Shown here piece by piece: positions 1 through 7,848 of a stretch of DNA of 30,648 nt (position 1 is the first letter of the stretch; each line of letters starts with the position of its first letter). The notes under the pieces are model-generated. The model worked only from the letters and a program-made list of their open reading frames with translations. It was not told where the DNA came from and searched no databases. The stretch covers positions 1 to 30,648 of the forward strand of contig JAURMJ010000101.1 of the NCBI GenBank assembly GCA_030830765.1. The letters run 5' to 3'. This stretch comes from Quisquiliibacterium sp. Its GTDB lineage: Bacteria > Pseudomonadota > Gammaproteobacteria > Burkholderiales > Burkholderiaceae_E. Position numbers and translations under genes: made by a program.

Positions 1-104
1 CCGGCACGCTGACGCTGCCGTTCAACACGGCAGGCGGTGCAGCGTCGCTCGAGGCGCGCTATGAAGGGGGCGTGCTGAGTGCGCGCACCTCGGTGCCGGC
101 CTGA
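1..104 (+). CDS. 3' end of a gene, possibly an Hsp20-type small heat-shock protein (partial)
   Basis: An open frame enters from the left edge and stops at TGA 102-104, giving the last 33 residues. The tail contains LEARYEGGVLSART. This resembles the closing beta-strands of the alpha-crystallin domain of Hsp20 chaperones, where a pattern like 'ieAsyenGVLtv' is usual. The gene converges with the CoA-transferase to its right, and a strong hairpin lies between them. Too little is present to be sure of the family; the frame being coding is more certain than the name. Confidence 0.4.
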   Translation, partial: GTLTLPFNTAGGAASLEARYEGGVLSARTSVPA

Positions 105-120
105 TCTGTCTTGAGCTGAT

Positions 121-153
121 CGCGGCAGCGTCCGGGACCTGGACGCTGCCGCG
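121..153. terminator. Strong hairpin between convergent genes, probable bidirectional terminator
   Basis: A perfect 13-bp inverted repeat (arms 121-133 and 141-153) encloses a 7-base loop. The arm reads CGCGGCAGCGTCC. It lies 16 bases after the stop of the left-hand gene and about 85 bases beyond the stop of the minus-strand CoA-transferase, so it can serve both. No T-run follows on either strand, so it is not a textbook intrinsic terminator. It may act as an RNA 3'-end stabiliser or a Rho-assisted end. Confidence 0.6.
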
Positions 154-238
154 GTCGACGATCAGCGACCGGTGTTTCTGATGGGTGTTGCTGATCTGCG
201 CTGCGGTTTTCGCTTAACAAGCCACGACGTATCCGGGC

Positions 239-1441
239 TCACTCTGCGCCGTGTACGACCCCAGTCTCGAGCAGCCGCTGGATCTCGGCGTCTCCCAGCC
301 CCAGGACATCCCGCAAGGTTTGCACCGAATGTTCGCCGAGCATCGGTGACGGCGAGCGCACGGCTCCCGGTGTGTCCGAGAGTTTCACCGGCACACCGAC
401 CATCTTCACCTTGCCGGCGCGCGGATGCTCCATATCGACCATCGCGCCACGGGCCTCGATCTGCGGATGCGCAAGCAACTCGCCGACGTTGTTGACCGCG
501 CCGACCGGCACGCCAGCCTTGAGCAGAATTTGTTCCCATTCCTCGTAGGGTCTGGTGAGGAAGGCGCTCTGCACCAGATTGATCAGCGCATCACGGTTGG
601 CGATGCGAGCCGCGTTATCGATGAAGCGCGGGTCGTCGATGATTTCCGGGTGACCGATCAGCGGGCAGAAGATCTTCCACAGCTTCTGGCTGCCGATGGC
701 AATGGCCAGATCACGGGTCGCGGTGCGGAAGGTCTGGTAAGGCAGCAGCGCCTTGTATGCCGTACCCATCGGAACCGGCATTTCGCCATCAGCCAGGAAC
801 GCGCTCATGTTCACGTTCAGCAGCGACAGCTGCCCCTCGAGCATCGACACATCGACGCGTTGTCCCTGTCCGGTCTTCTCCTTGACGCGCAGCGCCAGCA
901 TCGTGCCGTAGGCTGCGTACATCCCAGCGGTCAGATCGGCAATCGAAACGCCGCAGCGCACGCCGTTACCCCCTTCCTCGCCAGTGATGCTGATCATGCC
1001 GCTTTCGGCCTGAACGATCAGATCCATTGCGGCGCGATCGCGGTATGGGCCGTCCTGGCCAAAGCCCGAGACCGAGGTGTAGATGATGCCCGGGTTGCGC
1101 GCCTTGACGGCCTCATAGCCCAGACCAAGTCGCTCCAGGGCGCCCGGCCGGAAGTTCTCCAGAATCACGTCGGCTTTTTCAGCCAGCTTGAAGAACAGCT
1201 CCTTGCCCTCTGCGCTCTTCAGATCAATTGAGATCCCATGCTTGTTGCGATGCAGACCGACGAAGTAGGAGTTCTCGCCACCAGGCAAGGCCGCCCCCCA
1301 GGCTCTCGCGATATCGCCAGCTCCCGGAGTTTCGAGCTTGATGACTTGCGCGCCAAAATCGGCAAGCAGCGTCGAGCAGTGCGGGCCGGCAAGTGCATGC
1401 GAGAGGTCAAGAACGATCACATCTTCCAGGGGCATCTTCAT
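239..1441 (-). CDS. Family III (CaiB/BaiF) CoA-transferase
   Basis: This 400-residue protein is a family III CoA-transferase. Such enzymes move CoA from an acyl-CoA donor to a carboxylic acid through an aspartyl-CoA intermediate in the cytoplasm. The family's opening is present (VLDLSHALAGPHC, then LLADFGAQVIKLE), followed by NRNK-like HRNKHGISIDL, ENFRPGALERLGLGYE and VSGFGQDGPYRDR. The probable catalytic aspartate is D169 in SIADLTAG, the same number as in formyl-CoA transferase, and VDVSMLEG follows. Length is normal. An in-frame ATG exists 84 bases further upstream, but conserved sequence begins only at ATG 1441, which has GGA about 8 bases before it. The substrate cannot be told. The gene is convergent with the fragment at the left edge and lies 146 bases downstream of a thioesterase on the same strand. 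Confidence 0.88.
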   Translation of the reverse strand: MKMPLEDVIVLDLSHALAGPHCSTLLADFGAQVIKLETPGAGDIARAWGAALPGGENSYFVGLHRNKHGISIDLKSAEGKELFFKLAEKADVILENFRPGALERLGLGYEAVKARNPGIIYTSVSGFGQDGPYRDRAAMDLIVQAESGMISITGEEGGNGVRCGVSIADLTAGMYAAYGTMLALRVKEKTGQGQRVDVSMLEGQLSLLNVNMSAFLADGEMPVPMGTAYKALLPYQTFRTATRDLAIAIGSQKLWKIFCPLIGHPEIIDDPRFIDNAARIANRDALINLVQSAFLTRPYEEWEQILLKAGVPVGAVNNVGELLAHPQIEARGAMVDMEHPRAGKVKMVGVPVKLSDTPGAVRSPSPMLGEHSVQTLRDVLGLGDAEIQRLLETGVVHGAE

Positions 1442-1587
1442 TGGTGTGTTCCAGTTTGTTCGATTCTTTGGGGATTGCCGCACAACCACAGATGCGGCAC
1501 GGCTGCTGCACCCGTTGCGCGGCATTGGACAGCACTCTGGTCTGCGATGCTACCTTGTGAGGCTGTCCGCAGGAACTCGAAAAACGC

Positions 1588-1980
1588 TCAGGTCGCAGCA
1601 ACTTTCCGCTTGCTGCCATCGCGGTCAATGGCGACATAGGTCAGCGTCGCTTCGGTCACCTTGACGACGACCGGATCCGACGGGTTGCGTTCTGCGATCA
1701 CTTCCACGTGGACTGTGATTGAAGTCTGCCCGATCCTCTGGACGGATGCGTAGAAGGACACGACATCCCCGATTGAAATCGGCTGCCGGAACTGAAACGA
1801 ATTGACCGCCACCGTGGCGACGCGACCGCGGGCGCGCTGCGCAGCGGCTACACCCCCGGCAATGTCGACCTGGGACATAACCCAGCCACCGAAAATATCG
1901 CCGTTGGCATTGACATCGGCCGGCATCGGGACAACGCGCAGGATCAGCTCATGGTTCGGCGGTTTGTGGTTTTCGTTCAT
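1588..1980 (-). CDS. yciA: YciA-type acyl-CoA thioesterase (hotdog fold)
   Basis: This 130-residue single hotdog-domain protein hydrolyses acyl-CoA to free acid and CoA in the cytoplasm. The N-terminal block PADVNANGDIFGGWVMSQVD (residues 20-39) is almost identical to the block of E. coli and Haemophilus YciA. D39 matches the catalytic aspartate that follows MSQ in those proteins. Later YciA features are also present: VNSFQFRQPISIGDVV and the ATLTYVAIDRDG end. Length is typical of YciA. The ATG at 1980 has a modest GGA upstream. It is divergent from the ABC exporter, with 156 bases between the starts. The family has broad acyl-chain range, so the in vivo substrate is open. Confidence 0.9.
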   Translation of the reverse strand: MNENHKPPNHELILRVVPMPADVNANGDIFGGWVMSQVDIAGGVAAAQRARGRVATVAVNSFQFRQPISIGDVVSFYASVQRIGQTSITVHVEVIAERNPSDPVVVKVTEATLTYVAIDRDGSKRKVAAT

Positions 1981-2136
1981 CGGGAAATCCTTAACTTGGT
2001 CATAGCTGGATTTTGCGATACCTGCGGGCTCTGGGGGAGCTTGCCTGTGTCGAGGAGACTGTCCATCGAGACAAAAAATTGACCCTTAGCCTGTCCCGGC
2101 CAACTCAGAAACCCGCCCCCTGCTAGCATTGAGCGG

Positions 2137-4029
2137 ATGCGCCATCATGCATCCCAATCCCTTCCGTTGCCTGCTGCCAACGCTGCCGGTGCGCCGCGCA
2201 GTGACTGGCAGACAATTGCCACGTTGCTGCCCTATCTCTGGCAATACCGGTTTCGCGTACTACTTGCCCTGGCCTTCATGCTGGCGGCTAAGCTGGCCAA
2301 CGTTGGGGTGCCGGTTCTGCTCAAGAGCATTGTCGATGCGCTGACGCCTGCCAACGGCAGCACTTCTGCGGGCGCCATGATTGCGGTCCCGGTAGCCTTG
2401 GTGGTTGGCTACGGTCTGTTGCGCTTGTCGACGACGCTGTTCACCGAGTTGCGTGAACTGACGTTTGCGCGCGTAACGGCCCGCGCCGTGCGCACAATTG
2501 CGCTGGAGGTTTTCAACCATCTTCATGCGCTCTCGCTGCGCTTTCATCTTGAGCGACAGACCGGCGGTCTGACCCGCGACATTGAGCGGGGCACGCGAGC
2601 CATCTCGTCGCTGGTGTCTTACACACTGTTCAGTATCCTGCCGACGCTGATCGAAATCACATTGGTGCTGATCTATCTGGCACTGAATTACGACGTCTGG
2701 TTCAGCCTGATCACGGTTGCTGCACTGCTGCTGTATATCGTTTTCACGGTCACAGTGACCGAATGGCGCACGCATTTCAGGCGGGCGATGAATGACCTCG
2801 ATTCGAAGGCCAGTACGCGGGCCATCGATTCGATCCTGAACTACGAAACGGTCAAGTACTTTGGCAATGAAAAGTTCGAGGCTGATCGCTACGATGAGAC
2901 GCTGCACCGCTATGAGCGTGCCATTCTCAAAAGCCAGGCCTCGCTGTCGCTGCTGAACATTGGTCAGTCGGTGATCATTGCAAGCGCGGTCACGCTGATG
3001 GTCTGGCGTGCGACCGTCGAGGTGGCCGAGGGGCGTATGACGCTTGGCGATCTGGTGCTGGTCAATGCCTTCATGATTCAGCTTTACATACCACTGAATT
3101 TCCTGGGCGTGCTGTACCGCGAGATCAAGCAGAGCCTGACCGATCTGGACCGGATGTTTTCGCTGCTCGAGGTCAATCGGGAAATCCGCGATGCGGCCAA
3201 TGCGCAGCCCCTTGAACTGCGCCATCCGCAAGGGCCGCAGATCCGTTTCGAACAGGTTCGGTTCGCCTATGAACCTGCAAGAGAAATCCTGCACGGCATC
3301 AGCTTTACGATTGAACCAGGCACCACGACGGCGGTGGTCGGCGCCAGTGGTGCGGGCAAGTCGACTTTGTCGCGCCTGCTGTTCCGGTTCTATGATGTTT
3401 CATCGGGGGCCATCCTGATCGACGGTCAGAATCTGCGCGATGTGAATCAGCAAAGTCTGCGCGCCGCGATCGGGATCGTTCCGCAGGACACCGTGCTGTT
3501 CAATGACACGATCGGCTACAACGTCGCTTACGGACGTCCGGATGCATCACCGGAGGAAATCGCGGCGGCCTGTCGTGCTGCGCAGCTCGACCCGCTGATC
3601 GAGCGTCTGCCTGAGCGCTATGAGACTCGCGTCGGTGAGCGCGGTCTGAAGCTGTCGGGTGGTGAGAAGCAGCGCGTGGCGATTGCCCGGACCATGCTCA
3701 AGGATCCCGCTGTGCTGATTCTGGATGAGGCCACCTCGGCGCTGGATACTCGTAACGAGCAGGCAATTCAGGGCGCACTCGAGGCGGCCGCGGCAGGACG
3801 GACCACCCTCGTGATCGCTCATCGACTGTCAACGGTGGTGAATGCAGATCAGATCATCGTGCTTGATCAAGGTCGGATCGTCGAAACGGGTCGTCATGCG
3901 CAGCTGATCGCGCAGGCAGGCATCTATGCGCGGATGTGGCAGGCACAGGCGCAGGAGCGTCAAAAGGCGGCCGAAGTAACCGATGCGTCGAATGGGCCCG
4001 ACGGGCCGCCTGTTCCGCAGGGAGTCTGA
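2137..4029 (+). CDS. ABC exporter, fused permease and ATPase, Atm1/HMT1-like
   Basis: This 630-residue inner-membrane half-transporter has an N-terminal six-helix export domain (roughly residues 35-330) followed by an ATPase domain. The ATPase has a Walker A GASGAGKST from residue 402, signature LSGGEKQ from 506, Walker B ending in D530-E531 and the switch histidine H562 in IAHRLST. It works as a dimer. The start (LLPYLWQYRFRVLLAL), the segment SKASTRAIDSILNYETVKYFGNE and FEQVRFAYEP are typical of the Atm1/heavy-metal tolerance group. That group exports glutathione-linked sulfur species or metal conjugates. A lipid A flippase (MsbA) is less likely because of these motifs. ATG 2137 is preceded by GAGCGG. 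Its stop overlaps the start of the next gene, suggesting co-translation with a CoA-transferase of unrelated function. Confidence 0.88.
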   Translation: MRHHASQSLPLPAANAAGAPRSDWQTIATLLPYLWQYRFRVLLALAFMLAAKLANVGVPVLLKSIVDALTPANGSTSAGAMIAVPVALVVGYGLLRLSTTLFTELRELTFARVTARAVRTIALEVFNHLHALSLRFHLERQTGGLTRDIERGTRAISSLVSYTLFSILPTLIEITLVLIYLALNYDVWFSLITVAALLLYIVFTVTVTEWRTHFRRAMNDLDSKASTRAIDSILNYETVKYFGNEKFEADRYDETLHRYERAILKSQASLSLLNIGQSVIIASAVTLMVWRATVEVAEGRMTLGDLVLVNAFMIQLYIPLNFLGVLYREIKQSLTDLDRMFSLLEVNREIRDAANAQPLELRHPQGPQIRFEQVRFAYEPAREILHGISFTIEPGTTTAVVGASGAGKSTLSRLLFRFYDVSSGAILIDGQNLRDVNQQSLRAAIGIVPQDTVLFNDTIGYNVAYGRPDASPEEIAAACRAAQLDPLIERLPERYETRVGERGLKLSGGEKQRVAIARTMLKDPAVLILDEATSALDTRNEQAIQGALEAAAAGRTTLVIAHRLSTVVNADQIIVLDQGRIVETGRHAQLIAQAGIYARMWQAQAQERQKAAEVTDASNGPDGPPVPQGV

Positions 4030-5432
4030 TGATGAATAAGTCGAGTGAGGTTCTCGCTACCCTGTGGCAGCTGGCGGGTCTGCCAACGGATGCGCTGGCC
4101 AGTGCCTGCCTGACAGGCGCCGATCCCGCGCTGCCGTCGTCGTTTGCCGTCGGCACGGCGGCACAGACCACCATTGCGGCTGCGGCACTGGCCGCCAGCG
4201 AGATCCGTCATGCGCGCACCGGCCAGCGTCAGCGCGTGACGGTCGATATGCGCCATGCGGCACTGGAGTGCTGCGGGCATTTTTCGATTGATGGTCGCAT
4301 CCCCGAGATCTGGGATCGCTTCTCCGGGCTGTACCCTTGTGGCGGTGATGCCGAGCCGGGCTGGATCCGCATTCATGCAAATTTTGCGCATCATCGCGAC
4401 GGTGCTCTGGCCTTGCTTGGGCTCAAAGCGGATGACTCGACCTCCAAAGACGATGTCGTCAAGGCCCTCGCCCGCTGGCGCGCCGAGGACTTTGAGCAGG
4501 CTGCAGCCGAGGCTGGTCTTGTGGTCACTGCAATGCGCTCATTTGAGCAGTGGGACCGGCATCCGCAGGGCGCAGCCGTCGCTGCGATGCCTTTGTTTAC
4601 TCTTGAAAAAATCGCAGAAGCCCCTGTACGCCCGCTGCCGCCGGTCGATGCAGCGGCTGCGCCGTTGTCCGGATTGCGGGTGCTCGATCTGACCCGCATT
4701 CTGGCCGGCCCCACCTGCGGACGCATGCTGGCTACCTGTGGTGCCGATGTGATGCTGGTCAATTCACCGCATCTGCCCAATATCGAAGCCATCATCGACA
4801 CCAGCCGGGGCAAGCTGGCGACGCTGCTGGATCTGCGAGAGCGCACCGATGCGGCGAGGTTCACGCAGTTGCTCAGGGGTGCACATGTCATGGTGCAGGG
4901 GTATCGACCCGGCGGTCTTGAGCAACTGGGCTTCGGGCCGCAGCAGGCGGCAGCGTTGAGCCCGGGCATCGTGTACGTGACGCTCAGTGCCTATGGCCAT
5001 CAGGGACCGTGGGCCACCCGACGTGGCTTCGATTCGCTGGTCCAGACTGCCACCGGTTTCAACCGCGCCGAGGCGCAGGCAGCCGGCAGCGATCAGCCTC
5101 GTCCCTTGCCGATGCAGATCCTCGACTACGCCTCCGGTTATCTGATGGCCTTTGCCGCGCAGGCCGCGCTGCTGCGTCAGTCCCGCGAGGGGGGCAGCTG
5201 GCATGTCCGTGTCTCCCTGGCGCAGACCGGGCATTGGTTGCGCAGCCTTGGTCGCGTGGAAAACGGACTGGGCGGTCCGATTGCAGAGTTCGACGGTTAT
5301 CAGGAAACGACCGAGACCGGATGGGGTCGGCTTGTCGCGACACGTCCCGCCGCGCAGTTTGCCCAGACGCCTCCGATGAACCTGCGCCCGTCGATGCCTC
5401 CGGGTTCGCATCCACCGCACTGGCCCGCCTGA
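4029..5432 (+). CDS. Family III CoA-transferase with swapped halves
   Basis: This 467-residue protein belongs to the CaiB/BaiF CoA-transferases but has an unusual order. Residues about 36-200 resemble the second half of the family (RTGQRQRVTVDMRHAALE at 63-80, then a LYPCGGDAEPGWIRIHANF block). Residues 212-410 resemble the first half (LSGLRVLDLTRILAGPTC, then VQGYRPGGLEQLGFG, VTLSAYGHQGPWATRRGFD). The only match to the catalytic-aspartate motif is D366 in QILDYASG, in the second module. The end (RPSMPPGSHPPHWP) looks complete. ATG 4029 overlaps the exporter stop as TGATG, with AGGGAG upstream; the next codon is also ATG. Proteins of this layout are, from memory, common in Burkholderiales. 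The substrate is unknown. Confidence 0.83.
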   Translation: MMNKSSEVLATLWQLAGLPTDALASACLTGADPALPSSFAVGTAAQTTIAAAALAASEIRHARTGQRQRVTVDMRHAALECCGHFSIDGRIPEIWDRFSGLYPCGGDAEPGWIRIHANFAHHRDGALALLGLKADDSTSKDDVVKALARWRAEDFEQAAAEAGLVVTAMRSFEQWDRHPQGAAVAAMPLFTLEKIAEAPVRPLPPVDAAAAPLSGLRVLDLTRILAGPTCGRMLATCGADVMLVNSPHLPNIEAIIDTSRGKLATLLDLRERTDAARFTQLLRGAHVMVQGYRPGGLEQLGFGPQQAAALSPGIVYVTLSAYGHQGPWATRRGFDSLVQTATGFNRAEAQAAGSDQPRPLPMQILDYASGYLMAFAAQAALLRQSREGGSWHVRVSLAQTGHWLRSLGRVENGLGGPIAEFDGYQETTETGWGRLVATRPAAQFAQTPPMNLRPSMPPGSHPPHWPA

Positions 5433-5566
5433 TCTTGATGAAGACGTTGGCGGTCAGCAGACTGATTGGGGAATTCGCCCGACGGGACAGCTTACGGATC
5501 GCGCGCAGCAGAGCCTGATTGATCCGGTCATCCTCGGCGACCAGAAACTGCTGCGCCTGGGTTTGC

Positions 5567-6553
5567 TCAACCCATCGTGACGACGATCTTGCCGAAGTGT
5601 TTGTTCTCGCGCATGTGATCAAAGGCCGCCCCGATCTGCTCGAACGGGAACACCTTGTCGATCGGCAGGGCCAGTTTCCCCGACGCGAAATGGGGTGCCA
5701 GATCGGCAGTCATCCTGCGGGAGATTTCGCGTACTTCTTGCACCGAACGCGTGCGGAAGGTCACCCCGATGTAGTCGATGCGCTTGAGTGCATGCAGGTC
5801 GAAATCGAACTCGGCCCGCGTACCGGCCAGACGGCCGACGTTGACGATGCGCCCAAGCACAGCTGCAGCAGCCATGCTCTGGTTCATTACGGCACCCGAC
5901 AGCTGGTCAATGGTCAAATCGACGCCTTTGCCGCCTGTTGCCTCCAGGGCCTGCTTGACCCAGTCTGGATCGTTGCTATCCAGCGCGAGATCTGCGCCGA
6001 ATTCGGTGAGACGGGCGCGGCGTGCTGCGTTGCCTGAGGTTCCCATCACGGTACCTGCTCCCATCAGCCGGGCGATTTGCAGCGCCATCAGGCCGACGCC
6101 CGATGAGGCGCCCTGGATCAGCACCGATTCGCCTTTCTTCAGTCGGCCATTCGTGATCAGCGCGTCATGCATCGTCTGCAGCGCGACCGGCAGTGTGGTT
6201 GCCTGCTCAAAGGTCATCGCGTTGGTCGGCAGCTTGATCGTACGGCCCATGTCGGCCACCGCGTACTGGGCGAAGGCGGCTTTGCCCGAGCACATCACGC
6301 GGTCTCCCGGAGCAATGCCGGTGACCCCGGCTCCGACCTCGACGACTTCGCCGGCGAATTCCATGCCCAGTACGGTGCCTGGGCCGCCGATGTTGCCATG
6401 CATATGACCAGCCAGTACGCCCAGATCAGCGCGGTTCAGCGAGACTGCCTGAACGCGCACCAGCACTTCTTCGGCGCCTGGACGCGGGGCATCGATCTGC
6501 ACCAGTTCCAGGCCGTGTTCGCCGCGGATTGCGGCTTTCATTTTCGTTGTCAT
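5567..6553 (-). CDS. Zinc-free medium-chain dehydrogenase/reductase, quinone-oxidoreductase type
   Basis: This 328-residue NAD(P)H-dependent cytoplasmic oxidoreductase has a GroES-like N-terminal domain (residues 5-110). A Rossmann domain follows, with the nucleotide loop GASSGVG at 148-154. The catalytic-zinc Cys of alcohol dehydrogenases is absent (SLNRADLG instead), which fits quinone oxidoreductases and enoyl reductases acting on C=C bonds. The frame stays open to 6730, but homologous sequence starts at MTTKMKAAIRG. ATG 6553 has GGAG 10 bases upstream. It is the last gene of the minus-strand set, 119 bases after the acyl-CoA dehydrogenase, so it could have its own promoter. The physiological substrate is unknown. 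Confidence 0.85.
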   Translation of the reverse strand: MTTKMKAAIRGEHGLELVQIDAPRPGAEEVLVRVQAVSLNRADLGVLAGHMHGNIGGPGTVLGMEFAGEVVEVGAGVTGIAPGDRVMCSGKAAFAQYAVADMGRTIKLPTNAMTFEQATTLPVALQTMHDALITNGRLKKGESVLIQGASSGVGLMALQIARLMGAGTVMGTSGNAARRARLTEFGADLALDSNDPDWVKQALEATGGKGVDLTIDQLSGAVMNQSMAAAAVLGRIVNVGRLAGTRAEFDFDLHALKRIDYIGVTFRTRSVQEVREISRRMTADLAPHFASGKLALPIDKVFPFEQIGAAFDHMRENKHFGKIVVTMG

Positions 6554-6672
6554 GGTCGGGTTGCTCCGGTTGAAAGTTGATGTCGGTCGGTTGTGCGTGA
6601 ATGCAGACGGCGGAAGACGGGGTGTGAAGTGATTGCCCGGCGTCTGGTCGGTATGTTGTGCAGATTCTTTGA

Positions 6673-7836
6673 TCAATAGCCAGACAGCCGTGCAAAACGG
6701 TCTGCATGAAAATTTGCATCGCCAAGCCATTCCTGGGTCACGCGAGCGCGTTTCATGAACAGACCGATGTCAAAGGCATCCGTCATGCCCATGCCGCCGT
6801 GCATCTGTACGGCCTCGCAGACCGCCAGGTTGACGCTTGTGCAGGCGCGCGCTTTGGCGGCCGAGACAATGGCTCGGGTCTTGTCGTTCTGTGCATCTGC
6901 GCTCAAGGCTTCGAAGGCACGCAAGGTCATCGCGCGGGCCAGTTCGATATCGGTGTAGAGCATGGCCATCCGGTGCTGCAGCGACTGGAATTCGCCGATC
7001 AGGCGGTCGAACTGCTTACGCTCCTTCAGATAGGTCTGAGTGCGTTCAAACACTTCGTCGGCGATGCCCACCAGATGCGCCGCAAGCACAGCACGCCCGG
7101 TGTCCAGCACTGCTTCGAGCAGCGCCCCTCCCTGGTGGGCTGCCGCTGCACTGCCGAGCATGGCATCAGCTTGAAGTTGGACGCCGGACAGTCGCAGTCG
7201 CGCAGCATTGTGTGAATCCACTTGCAGGCTGCGTTCGATGGTCACGCCGGGGGCTTTCGGATCGACCAGGAAAAGCGTGACCTGATCCCCAGCGATTCCC
7301 TCTGAAGACCTGCCATCAGTCCGTGCTGCAACGACTAGCAGATCGGCGATATGACCATCGACGACGAAGGTTTTTTCCCCATCAAGCTGATAGCCCGATC
7401 CATGGGCGCGGGCTTGGGTGCTGATGGCGCTTGGTCGGTGCTTGCTGTGCTCGTCGACGGCCAGCGCGGCGACCGCGCTGCCTGACGCGATTTTCGGCAG
7501 CCAGTGTGTCTGCTGGGCCGGCGTACCGCCGCGAACCAGTGCGCTGGCCGCGAGCACGGCACTTGAAAGGAAAGGCGATGGAGTCAGCGTATGGCCCAAC
7601 TGCTCGGCGATCTGTCCGGCCTCGAGCACACCAAGCGCCACGCCCCCATGGGCCTCGGGAATCATGACGCCGGCAAAACCCATGTCGCCGAAGTTCGACC
7701 AAAGTTCGCGCGAGAAGCCCTGGGCATCGCGGGCATCACGCAGTGCTCGCAGATGCGCAACTGGGGCGCTTTCATTCAGGAATGCCTGCGCGCTGTCGCG
7801 CAGCATCTGCTGCTCTTGATTCAGTGTCAGTGCCAT
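6673..7836 (-). CDS. Acyl-CoA dehydrogenase, likely non-catalytic partner subunit
   Basis: This 387-residue FAD-fold acyl-CoA dehydrogenase has the full three-domain layout: helical N-domain (LNQEQQMLRDSAQAFL), beta middle domain, and helical C-domain with KERKQFDRLIGEFQSLQHRMA and VQMHGGMGMTDAFDIG. At the place where MCAD carries its catalytic Glu (YEGT) this protein has WLGD, so the base is missing. FAD-contact sequence in the middle domain is also weaker than in its neighbour. Known heteromeric dehydrogenases such as ChsE1-ChsE2 pair a subunit of this kind with a catalytic one. ATG 7836 has AAGGA upstream and follows the neighbour's stop by 12 bases. I infer a complex with that neighbour. 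Confidence 0.88.
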   Translation of the reverse strand: MALTLNQEQQMLRDSAQAFLNESAPVAHLRALRDARDAQGFSRELWSNFGDMGFAGVMIPEAHGGVALGVLEAGQIAEQLGHTLTPSPFLSSAVLAASALVRGGTPAQQTHWLPKIASGSAVAALAVDEHSKHRPSAISTQARAHGSGYQLDGEKTFVVDGHIADLLVVAARTDGRSSEGIAGDQVTLFLVDPKAPGVTIERSLQVDSHNAARLRLSGVQLQADAMLGSAAAAHQGGALLEAVLDTGRAVLAAHLVGIADEVFERTQTYLKERKQFDRLIGEFQSLQHRMAMLYTDIELARAMTLRAFEALSADAQNDKTRAIVSAAKARACTSVNLAVCEAVQMHGGMGMTDAFDIGLFMKRARVTQEWLGDANFHADRFARLSGY

Positions 7837-7848
7837 GATCGGTATTCC

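Noticed and set aside
425..1231. A 268-codon open frame on the plus strand inside the first CoA-transferase
   Set aside because: It is antisense to a gene with clear family motifs and its translation shows no recognisable domain. Long antisense frames are common at this GC content.
2079..2107. TTGACC as a -35 box for the ABC exporter
   Set aside because: At 17 bases spacing the -10 position reads AACTCA, a poor match, so a promoter cannot be supported here.
2260..3294. A 344-codon open frame opposite the ABC exporter
   Set aside because: It has a biased composition rich in Gln, Arg and His, as expected of the complement of a coding strand, and no motif. The exporter on the other strand is certain.
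5380..5580. Frameshifted continuation of the second CoA-transferase past its stop
   Set aside because: The protein already ends with the family-typical RPSMPPGSHPPHWP tail, so no frameshift is needed.
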